This document shows positions 1 through 8,987 of a DNA stretch of 64,000 nt, piece after piece. The position numbers and the translations under genes are program-made. The stretch covers positions 1-64,000 of the forward strand of contig JAEPRB010000086.1 of assembly GCA_016758965.1 (NCBI GenBank), given 5' to 3'. The DNA comes from Circinella minor (lineage: Eukaryota > Mucoromycota > Mucoromycetes > Mucorales > Lichtheimiaceae). How positions within the stretch are numbered: the stretch's first letter is position 1; each line of letters begins with the position of its first letter. The notes beneath the pieces were generated by a model. That model was not told the DNA's origin and made no database searches. It saw nothing but the letters and a program-made list of their open reading frames with translations.

Positions 1-130
1 AGAGATCATTTAGATCTTCATGATATAATTCCAGAAATGATACATAAACTTGAAAGGGATCTTCTTTTTGTTCTCCTTTTGTCTTGGATTTTTCTAACGC
101 GTCAAAAAGTCCATGTGCAAAACGATCCTC
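1..130 (-). CDS. Kinesin motor-domain fragment, 5'-truncated, runs off the window
   Basis: Read on the minus strand, these 130 bases are open without a stop. They encode about 43 residues that include FQVYVSFLELYHEDLNDL, the conserved kinesin motor segment (family pattern V-x-V-S-[FY]-x-E-[IL]-Y-N-E-x-[IL]-x-D-L-L), preceded by a helix-like RFAHGLFDALEKSK. The match is closest in feel to kinesin-4/KIF21-type motors, which is a judgement by eye. An acceptor-like A-run ending in AG lies just upstream (131-149). The P-loop and the roughly 100 residues that should precede this segment are not found in 131-1035 on the minus strand; that interval is low-complexity DNA plus a plus-strand gene. The gene is therefore 5'-truncated, has an unrecognised distant exon, or was joined wrongly in the assembly. 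Confidence 0.7.
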
Positions 131-326
131 TTTTTTTTTTTTTTTTTTTACGTGAGAAAAAGGTTTGTTGATCTCACCCTCCCCCCCATTTTTTTCAAAA
201 TTTTGATATAAAAAGAGGCTCCCAAAAATGATTTTTTTTTTTAAAAAGATAACAAATTTTTCTATTATCTTTGAAATACAAAGTTTTCCACAACAACAAC
301 AACAACCAATATATATTTAAAAAAAA

Positions 327-605
327 ATGGATCCTGGTTATAAACTTTTACAACATATCAAGACTGTTCCTAACCTCATTAATGAGGACCCAAGTATTGT
401 TACTCCCAAGAATTCAAGTTTTATGGATCTTCCATGGTCAGATTTCTCTAAATTATTAGCAAAACAAGATACCAAAATGACACGTCGTGCTTCCAATGCA
501 AGTGTAGAAACTACTTCCACTTCTTCATCTACTTCAGACAATCAAGAATTAGGTAACTGGGATGCAATGACTGGTTATCAAGATGCTATTCATGCTCGTC
601 AATAA
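327..605 (+). CDS. Small unknown protein, 92 aa, single exon
   Basis: This is an open frame of 92 residues starting after a CAA-repeat leader and an A-run directly before the ATG. I do not recognise a family. The N-terminal half is ordinary mixed sequence (MDPGYKLLQHIKTVPNL), with a hydrophobic-acidic patch MDLPWSDFSKLL. The C-terminal half is Ser/Thr-rich and carries RRASNAS, a match to the basophilic kinase pattern R-R-x-S. There is no signal peptide or membrane segment. Codon use resembles the neighbouring genes, and the leader and T-rich downstream region look like a real transcription unit. It could be a small regulatory or stress protein, but nothing in the sequence decides this. Confidence 0.6.
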   Translation: MDPGYKLLQHIKTVPNLINEDPSIVTPKNSSFMDLPWSDFSKLLAKQDTKMTRRASNASVETTSTSSSTSDNQELGNWDAMTGYQDAIHARQ

Positions 606-1035
606 ATCTCCCCCCCCTCTCTTTCTCAACATTATAATCATCATTTCCCTTTTTATTTAATCATCATTCATAAACCATATTTTTCTCCCTTGGTGTCATT
701 TGCCCTTCTTCATTCACCCGCGTTTATCTTTTTTTTTTCTATTATTTTGGCATTTCATATTATATATATATCCACTTAATCATTTGAAACTTTCTTTTCT
801 TTTCTTTTTGCATTATAAACAATTCAATAAATCAATTACCCTTCAGCATTATTAAATCAAAAAAAAATGAAGAATTTTTTTTTATTATTATTAAGTGTAT
901 TATAAAGGTGAATGGTTCATTCTAAATTTGGAAGGACTTGTTTATTTTCTAAGTGGGCATCAGAACTTAACATACACAATATAATTCATTCTCCTCCCTA
1001 CTCACCTGCCTTTTTCTCCCCTTTTTTAAACAAAA
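606..1035. other. Intergenic spacer
   Basis: AT-rich DNA with T and C/T tracts between the small protein gene and BUB1. I see no coding signal on either strand and, notably, none of the missing kinesin N-terminus. Pyrimidine-rich stretches just before 1036 look like a fungal 5' leader. Confidence 0.6.
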
Positions 1036-3069
1036 ATGGATAAGATGGAAGTAGATGATCCATTAAATATTTTAGAACAACAACTTGAACAAGAATTAAA
1101 AAAAGAAGATAAACGATCTTTATTTAAATTATTACATGATATAACACTAAGATTTGAAAATGATCGACGCTATCGTAATGATACTCGTTATATTCGTATT
1201 TGGTTACAATATGCTTCTTATTTTCGTCATGCTGAATGGATTTATGATTATATGTATGAACATGGTATTGGTGAATATGTAGGTGCTTTTTATGAACAAA
1301 CAGCAGAATATTATGCTTTATATAGAAACTGGTATACTATCTTTTTTTTTTTTTTCTATCCATTAAACAATTCATTCAAGTGACTAAAAACTTTGTTTAT
1401 TAAAAGTCAATCAAGTGCAGAAGAAATAATTAAATTAGGTATACAAAAAAACGCAGAGCCATTATCACGTTTATATCAAATTTTACATTCTATTCAACAA
1501 CAAAAACAACAAGTAAACCGAACAGAAGAGAGTCAATTATTACCATTAAACGAAAATGATCAAAAAGTGACAACTACTATTTTATCATTACAATCAGTGA
1601 AAAAAAACCAGCATGATATTATTATTCCATCCAATCATATTAAAATATTGAAACAACATCAAATGAGAATGGCAACAGTACAAGCGTGTTATCAAAATCA
1701 AGAAATTCTTTCTTTTGAAGAATTAAGAATACAACGACAACCTGAATTATTAATATTTATTATTGAAGAAGAAAAAGAAGAAAAAAAATCCTCTATTCGA
1801 AATGATAATAAAAATAGTAACGCAACAACTTTACTCCATAGCGGTGTTGAACGTCGTCAATCAACGTCATTTTTTCATTCTCCTGTTCATGGGATCGGTT
1901 CACATTCCGAGGAAAAAAAAAACAAGACTAATAGTTTAAATAGGACTCCGTCCAATGATCGCACAGACCAACAACAACAAATACACGTGGTTTATACTAT
2001 TCCACCTAGTACAAGTTTTATTCGTCGTCACACGTTAACTCATCTTGCATCCAAAAATGGATTTCATGATTTTTCATCATTATGTTCCAAACGTATTCAA
2101 ATAGGTCAAATTATTCAATTGTCAACGAATGGAATGTTATTTCGTATTATTAAAAAAGTGGGTCAAGGAGGTATGGCTCGGGTCTATCATGCTACTACTA
2201 TATCTACAACAAATAATAAAAATAAGAATTATGCTATTAAAGTGGAAAAACCAGCCAATGCTTGGGAATTTTATATATTAAATGAATTACACCATCGACT
2301 TTTTAATAATAATCATGAAAAGAAGAGGATTCTATCTAATCAATATATTATTCATGTCTATGATCTTTATTTATTTAAAGATACAAGCTTTTTAATTATG
2401 GAATATGGAAATCAAGGAACATTATTAGATTGTTTTAATCATTATCGAAATCAACAACGTCGTGTAGCAATGACAGAATCACTCGTTTTATTTTTAACCA
2501 TGCGATTATTACAAGCTGTTCAAACAATTCATGATGTTGGTATTATTCATGGAGATTTAAAAATGGATAATATAATATTTTCTTTTCATAATAACAAAAA
2601 GGAGGATACTACCTCCTTTCAATTAAACAAAGAAAAACAATGGCAACATAATATTTATTTAATTTTAATTGATTTTGGAAGAGCTGTGGATTTAACTTTA
2701 TTACCATCCAATGTTCAATTAAAAGCAGATTGGCCACCTCAAGCAACAGATCCATTTTTTGTTCGTCAAGGGATTGAATTTTTACCTTATTCTATTGATT
2801 ATTATGGTATAGCCCATATGATCCATTGGCTTTTATTTGGTAAAGTCATGAAAATTACAAGAATAAATGAAAAACAAAAAATTCAAGAAAGATGGAAACG
2901 CTATTGGCATATAGAATTATGGGAATCATTATTTGATGTATTATTAAACCCATCTATGAATAATACATCTTCTTTTATTACAACCATGATTTATAAAAGT
3001 GATCAAATATTACAACAAGATAAACATTTAGAAACATATCTTTCTCAATTAAAACCCCACTCTTCTTAA
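1036..3069 (+). CDS. BUB1: Spindle-assembly checkpoint kinase BUB1
   Basis: Two exons, 1036-1331 and 1407-3069 (75-nt intron with CTAAAAAC as likely branch site), give 652 residues. Residues 1-130 form the Mad3/BUB1 N-terminal TPR region (YIRIWLQYASY, then AEYYALYRN and LGIQKNAEPLSRLYQ). A central motif EILSFEELRIQRQPE resembles the conserved SFEELR segment near the Bub3-binding GLEBS site. The C-terminal kinase domain shows a Gly loop VGQGGMARVYHAT, AIKVEK (catalytic lysine), IIHGDLKMDNI (HGD-x-K-x-x-N catalytic loop) and IDFGRAVD (metal-binding DFG). BUB1 acts at kinetochores, phosphorylates histone H2A and recruits checkpoint and shugoshin proteins. The protein is short for the family (often about 1,000 residues), mainly through a short linker. 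It faces the panB gene tail to tail. Confidence 0.9.
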
Positions 3070-3195
3070 TTTATAATATAAGAATATATATGTATATTTT
3101 TTTAAAATTATAAAAAAGTGTATATAATTTTAAGGGTAAAAAAAAAATAAAATAAATAAAAAAGGTAGTGAATGAATTACGTATTTTAGATAAAA

Positions 3196-4685
3196 TTAAG
3201 CAACGACAGCACGTTTTTTCTTTTCTGTATCATGATCTGGTTCTACTGCTTGCCAAAATTTTTCTAATTGTACAGGATCAATAGGATATGTATGCTTTTG
3301 TTCAGGGAAAGAACGTGATTTAACATCATTATTATATTCTTTTAATCCATTGGTTATAATCTCATTTAAATTGGCATATTCTTTTGTAAACCTAATTTAT
3401 AATTTATAATTTATAATTTATATATTAGTTTAAATAGTTTATATATCTGCTGTTATATTATATGATAAAAGATTACTTACTTTGGTACAAAACGATCAAA
3501 TAATCCCATAATATCATTCATGACTAATACTTGACCTGAACAATTCACACCTGCACCAATACCAATCGTAGGTACTTTTAATTTACTTGTAATATATCCA
3601 GCAATTTCTGCAGGCATGGCTTCTAATACCAATGCAAATACACCTGCTTCTTGTAATGCTAATGCATCAGCTAATAATCTTTGTGCTTGTTTACAAGTTT
3701 TACCTTGAACACGAAAACCACCCAAAGCAGAAGATCGTTGAGGTGTTAATCCAATATGACCCATCACAGGTACACCTACACGAGTAATTGCTTTAATATG
3801 TTCTGCCATTTCTAAACCACCTTCAAGTTTGACAGCCTATAATATAAATGGATAAAGTATTTAATTTTATCTATTCATAAAATCCACAATTTGAATTAAA
3901 AAAAAAATATTTTTTTTTTACCTCAACATTGCCTTCTTTAATAAATCGTTGTGCTACTCTCACTGCATCCACAGGAGAAGCTTCAAAACTACCAAATGGT
4001 AAATCACCTACTAAAAATGGATTTTTGGATCCTCTTGCTACTGCTCTACAATGATGAAGCATTTCCTAATTAAAAAAAAAAACAAAAAATACAGCTCAAA
4101 AAGTTTAATATTTTTATCCATATGTGAATTTTTGATATCTAAATAAATAAAAAAAATTTTAAATTAATTACATCCACAGTAAGTGAAGTAGTTGATTCAT
4201 ATCCAAGAGCAACCATAGCTAAAGAATCGCCTACAAGACACATGTCAATGCCTGAACGATCCACTAACATTCCAGAAGGATAATCTTGAGCTGTCATGAC
4301 TGAAATAGGTTCATTATGTCTATACATACGACCAATAGTTTTAATGGTCACTTTGGAACGTTCTAATATTATATTATATTATATTTAGTTTTCCCAAACA
4401 AGGTTTTTTTTTTACCACGGTCCTTTTGACAGAACCAAAAAAAAAAAAAAATGTGGGGCATAAGAGTTTTTTTAAATTGGTAAAACTCCGCGACTTACTT
4501 GTTGCGCCCTGTGAATCAATAGAAGAAGAAGAAGAAATAGGTGGACTTGAATAAAATCGAACAGGTGATATAATTATTTGTGGTTTAGTTAAATGAATAG
4601 TTGGATTGAAAGAAATAGGTTTAATACCCATTTTAAGACCTTGTGTGAATGATAATTTTGTTGTTGTTCTTAATATAAATGACAT
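3196..4685 (-). CDS. panB: 3-methyl-2-oxobutanoate hydroxymethyltransferase (ketopantoate hydroxymethyltransferase)
   Basis: Five exons on the minus strand (4685-4499, 4362-4172, 4065-3922, 3836-3481, 3391-3196) give 357 residues. The enzyme transfers a hydroxymethyl group from methylene-tetrahydrofolate to 2-oxoisovalerate, the first committed step to pantothenate and CoA (yeast ECM31). The first ~62 residues are rich in Arg, Ser and Thr with few acidic residues and look like a mitochondrial presequence. The metal ligands of the family are visible: D108 in LVGDSLAM, D147 in VGDLPFG and E179 in KLEGG. The catalytic glutamate lies in [10 protein letters not shown], and PTIGIGAG is conserved. 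Exons 2 and 3 end in phase 0; all donors are GT. The upstream region 4686-4900 is A-rich. Confidence 0.93.
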
Positions 4686-5208
4686 TTTTTCTTTTGAGGT
4701 ATAAAAAAAAATAAAAAAAAAAAGAATAAAGAAAGAAAGAAGGTTGGTTGTTTAAAAAAAAAAAAGGGTTCAAAAAAGAAAAAAGGATTGTTGTTTGTCA
4801 TCTAAAAACTTTTTGGAAGTTTTCTTTTTTCAGCATCCGGAAAAGGATACCGACAGAAGAGAGTGAGAAAAGAAAAGAGAGAGAGAGAGAGGGATATTCA
4901 ACTCCGAAAACAAAAGAGATGAAATAAAACCAAACTTATCCAATTGGAAATATCTAAACCATTTATTTAAAAAGCAAAAACATTATCATAATACGTAGTA
5001 TCAATTAAAAGTATATTATCCCCATTTTCAATTCAATATCCTCTCCCATCGATATTAATATATTTGACTTTTTTTAATCATATAAATAGAGAGTTTTGTA
5101 AGCAAAATAAACTATTAATGTTTTTTTTTGACCCAATATATATTATTGTGTACAATTAAATGATTGATTATTGCTAATCAATAATTAAAAAAAGTGTGTG
5201 AGAAGTAA
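4686..5208. other. panB upstream region
   Basis: A-rich and GA-rich DNA (for example a GAGAGAGAGA tract near 4880) upstream of the minus-strand panB start. It probably contains its promoter and leader. No gene is visible. Confidence 0.5.
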
Positions 5209-5765
5209 CAGTGAGTATTCACTAAACCGGTAGTATCTCTCACATATTTTTTATATACTTAGTAAAATACCGGTGATTCGTTAAACCGGTATCCGATGAG
5301 CTTTCCCAAATATTTACCGGGTTTAAATAATAGTATTATTTTATTGGTAAAATCAGTAATGCAGCTTCTTTTCAACTTTATCATGTACTTGTTCATTACC
5401 ATTGAATATGTAATTATGTTGTTGATACAATTCATTTTTACTCATTTATTCAACTGCTAAAACCATGGTCCGTGATATTAAACACAGTTTGTTGTAAATT
5501 CATTATTAATCCAGTCTCTGGTTCATTATCACTATTTGATGAGTACACTGTTGTCATTTTTATCACTAAAAGATTAGCCCATAGTAGCAAAGCTAGATTA
5601 TATGAACTATCTTATCTGTACAGCTTAATTTAATTATAGTTTATTTTTTCCAGTATATTCTGCATATTAGTACCAGCTGCGTTTCAATTCGCCAAACCGG
5701 TAATTCGCTAAACGGGTACAAATCCTCACATATATATTGAGTACCGGTTTAGCGAATACTCACTG
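5209..5765. mobile_element. MITE-like non-autonomous DNA transposon with CAGTGAG termini
   Basis: A 24-bp terminal inverted repeat begins CAGTGAGTATTC at 5209-5232 and recurs inverted at 5742-5765 with one mismatch. The right end is followed by TA; the left flank is AA, so a TA target duplication as in Tc1/mariner/pogo elements is likely but decayed. Subterminal copies of the core (ATTCGYTAAACCGGTA-type) occur at 5276-5291 and twice at 5687-5717, as expected for transposase-binding repeats. The 557-bp body has no long frame. Short minus-strand stretches (near 5450-5560) read as peptide-like but are broken, so this is a non-autonomous copy. Confidence 0.75.
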
Positions 5766-6104
5766 TATTTTGTCGGTCAAAAAAGCTTGAGCTACTTTTA
5801 TTGTTTTATTACTAAAAAATGTCAGCGAAATGAAAAAAAGAACATATATATATATATATAATGTATAATGAAACTAAAGAGAAAAAAATTATTAACATAT
5901 TAATAATAAATAGATGTATGTAAAAAAAGAAGAAAAAGCAATTTAATCATGTATATGTTGATATGCATATCGTATAGGCAGCACTTAAGAGATCTATAGT
6001 AATAATAAATAAGAATAAATAAGAAAAGATATAAAGTAGTTGAAATCTCTTTTATTTTTAAAATAAAACAACAACCGATCTTGTATATCTCTTATTTTAT
6101 TTTA
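5766..6104. other. Spacer between two mobile elements
   Basis: AT-rich sequence with a short TA microsatellite near 5850. No gene or further repeat recognised. Confidence 0.5.
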
Positions 6105-6830
6105 GGGTAGTTCTATCTACCTGTGCGATTTTTTTTCGCGGGTTTTCAATTGTAGTGGTACAGCGCCAACAGCCATAGCCAATCCTCTTGTGATATTAAC
6201 AGTACAATTTCATTTACTAAACAGACTTCATCAAGAAACTATACGATTTATTTTTTTTTCTTTATATAATAGCTTCTTATGAATGATATTCGCTTTAATT
6301 AATTTTGCACGCTTGGAACCATTATATAAAATAAATTATATAAAATATATCAATTTTTACTGCTTATTAGTATCCATTTGCTCGAATATTAACACAAAAA
6401 AGAGGTTATACTTTTGGATTATATGCGTTTTTTTTTTTTACTTCTGAATGGCATTGTAACAACTTTTTTTGATGATTAAAAAAACTAGTCTATTAAAATA
6501 TATAATATAAAGATGTATCGATTTATCATTGGTTATTGGCATCAACTTGCTCGAATATTATTCACAAAAAACAGATATAAATACTCTTGGATTATTTGGT
6601 TGAAATGGCTTTATTGGTAGTGTGATGCGATTTTTTATTTCACTTCTGAATGGCATTACTAACAGTTTGTTTGATAGTGTAAAAACTAGTCTACTAAAAT
6701 ATATAATATAAAAATGTATTGGTTATCAGTATCAACGTGTTCGAATATTAATATACACAAAAAAAGAGGTAAGTGGTTTTGAATTATTTCATTTAAAATT
6801 GCTTTATTTTAGTGCAATTTTTTTCTGACT
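6105..6830 (+). repeat. Left arm of the long-inverted-repeat element
   Basis: Outer single-copy-like part (6105-6375) followed by three tandem units starting near 6381, 6550 and 6740. Each unit opens with TCGAATATTA and carries ACTTCTGAATGGCATT and ACTAGTCTA(T/C)TAAAATATA. The inner boundary is approximate. Confidence 0.7.
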
Positions 6831-7016
6831 CGCTGGTTCCTTAATTATCTTATTAATAACAATAAAACTTAACAGACTTAAAGCATTAATTTATTTGATA
6901 TTTTGATATTGGTTTCTTTGATTTTATCAACAATAATAACATTTAGTTTCAATATAGTAATTAATATATTATATCTTCATAGTATTGGGCATTCTTCAAA
7001 CTACTTCAGAAAATAG

Positions 7017-7454
7017 TTTCATCATTGTAGATATGAGATATATAAAGTAACAGATATAGAAACTCTTGAAATCAATGAATCAGATGCTGCTTTAAGCTCT
7101 TTTATGGGCAGCCGTGGGGTATCTTGCAAATGTCACGGTTATTCTTTCACAGTACCTATGTCATATATCCAACAACTTCTAATCCCATAAGCTGGTGTAC
7201 GATTAATTCGTGAAGATACGAAAGAAGCTCTACGAGACGGAAAGCTTAATGAATTCGACATGATGAAGGTGGAACATGCAGGGAACGAAAAACTCTTGGA
7301 GTATGCACGATTACGAATGAAAAAAAGTCGTGTATGGGCAAAAATATGTACCCAGAAAATTAACAAGAAGAGCATCATTCAATTCTTTACTTGGTATAAT
7401 CCACCACTTGATTGTTATTCCTCCATCTCTTTATATTTTCTATTTACTAAAACA
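7017..7454 (+). pseudogene. Decayed coding fragment inside the long-inverted-repeat element
   Basis: One plus-strand frame is open from 7017 to 7454 apart from a single TAA at 7188-7190. The second half reads as plausible protein (for example LIREDTKEALRDGKL and LEYARLRMKKSRVWAK), and the first half includes SSFMGSRGVSCKCHGYSF. Amino-acid composition is unlike the surrounding AT-rich DNA, which normally translates into Ile/Phe/Tyr/Lys strings. I do not recognise a family. It could be a fragment of a host gene captured by the transposon or a remnant of a transposon gene. Its start and end within the element are uncertain. Confidence 0.5.
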
Positions 7455-7744
7455 TAATTTTCTTTTTTCATATACGTATATATTTATCTCTTCTTATATT
7501 ATTATTATCATTATAATTATTGCATATAAATACTTGATATTCCCATCTGCTTAACTTTCTTTTGTTCTTCTTTCTATCGTCCATTTTTATATTTCCTTCA
7601 TAGTATTTTTTACATTGCCCAAATATATCAACAATTTCTTATTAAAGTGTAATTACAAATGGATCTATTCAACTTATTGCTTTATATAGTTTTGGCTTGA
7701 AGCATCACACTATAAGAGATATGGAAAATATTAAGTTATCAGAA

Positions 7745-8568
7745 GAAAAATCGCACGGATAAGCACTTGTATTTTTTTTTAAAGAAAAAATTACGCCAAA
7801 ATAAAGCTGTTTTAAATAAAATAATTCAAAACTACTACCTCTTTTTTTGTGTATATTAATATTCGAACACGTTGGTACTGATAACCAATACATTTTTATA
7901 TTATATATTTTAGTAGACTAGTTCTTATACTATCAAATAAATTGCTGCAATGTCATTCAAAAGTAAAAAAAAAAAAAAAAAAAATCGCACCACACTACCA
8001 ATAAAGCCATTTCAACCAAATAATTTAAGAGTATTATCTGTTTTTTGTGGATAATATTCGAGCAAGTTGATCCCAATAACCAATGATAAATCGATACATC
8101 TTTATATTATATATTTTAATAGACTAGTTTTTTAAATCATCAAAAAAAATTGTTACAATGCCATTCAGAAGTAAAAAAAAAAAGAATCGCACGGATAAGC
8201 ACTTGTATATTTTTTTTAAAAAAAAACGCATACGTATAATGCAAAAGTATAATTTCTTTTTTTGTGTTAATATTCGAGCAAATGGATACTAATAAGCAGT
8301 AAAAGTTGATATATTTAATATAATTTATTTTATATAATGGTTCCAAGCATGCAAAATTAATTAAAGCGAATATCATTCATAAGGAGTTATTATAGAAAAA
8401 AAAAAGATTGTATAGAATCTTAATGAAGTATGTTTAGTAAGAGAAGTCGTACTGTTAATATCACAAGAGGATTGGCTATGGCTGTTGGCGCTGTACCACT
8501 ACAATTGAAAACCCGCGAAAAAAAATCGCACAGCTAAGAAAAAAAAAATCGCACAGGTAGCACTACCC
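7745..8568 (-). repeat. Right arm of the long-inverted-repeat element
   Basis: Inverted copy of the left arm, with TCGAATATT-containing units around 7860, 8055 and 8272 read on the minus strand. A short motif (GGATAAGCACTTGTAT) occurs twice within this arm (near 7758 and 8194) and was not seen in the left arm, so the two arms have diverged by rearrangement. A second GTGCGA-rich terminal block (8525-8568) is duplicated at this end. Confidence 0.7.
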
Positions 8569-8987
8569 GAAAAAAAGGTCAGTAATCCTCAAAAGACAAA
8601 GAGTATAGAGCTTAATGAAATGGAAGAAGGAACGAAGAAGAGTGAGGTAAAAGAAAAATGACATAAAATTATATTGTTTTTTTTTTTAAAAAAAAGGGAC
8701 AGTGTTGTATACGTTATAAAAATAAATTGTTGTATATGTGGAACATAAAATGATAATTAAAAAAAATATGCATGTATTTTAATGTAGGTAAATAAATTCA
8801 TTGGATGAATTGAATGAAAAAAAGTATTGACAGAGTCTGGAGGGTGATGAAATAGATGCTTCTTGTTGTAAATTATTATTATTATTGTTGTTGTTTTACA
8901 TGTTTACAAAGAGAAAGGTGAGGGAGGGGAAGGGCGGGGGGATATGCAAATTAAAAAGTGAAAATGGGATAGACAGTTTTTTTTTTG
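8569..8987. other. Spacer between the transposon and the HDAC gene 3' end
   Basis: AT-rich DNA, with a GA/GGGG-rich patch near 8920-8945. It likely carries the 3' untranslated region of the minus-strand HDAC gene. Confidence 0.5.

Larger units (their letters stand above)
6105..8568. mobile_element. 2.46-kb element with very long inverted arms enclosing a coding fragment
   Basis: The sequence GGGTAGT...CTACCTGTGCGATTTTT at 6105 is mirrored by ...AATCGCACAGGTAG-CACTACCC ending at 8568. Behind it, long stretches are inverted copies of each other: the region around CAATTGTAGTGGTACAGCGC (6148 onward) reappears inverted near 8500, and the ATTCGCTTTAATTAATTTTGCA region (6288) reappears inverted near 8370. 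Each arm holds three diverged tandem units of roughly 170-200 bp containing TCGAATATT. The centre (about 6830-7745) contains a decayed coding fragment. Long arms with a captured insert resemble foldback or MULE (Pack-MULE) elements; the superfamily is an inference, since no transposase is present and I could not find a clear target duplication. Confidence 0.72.
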
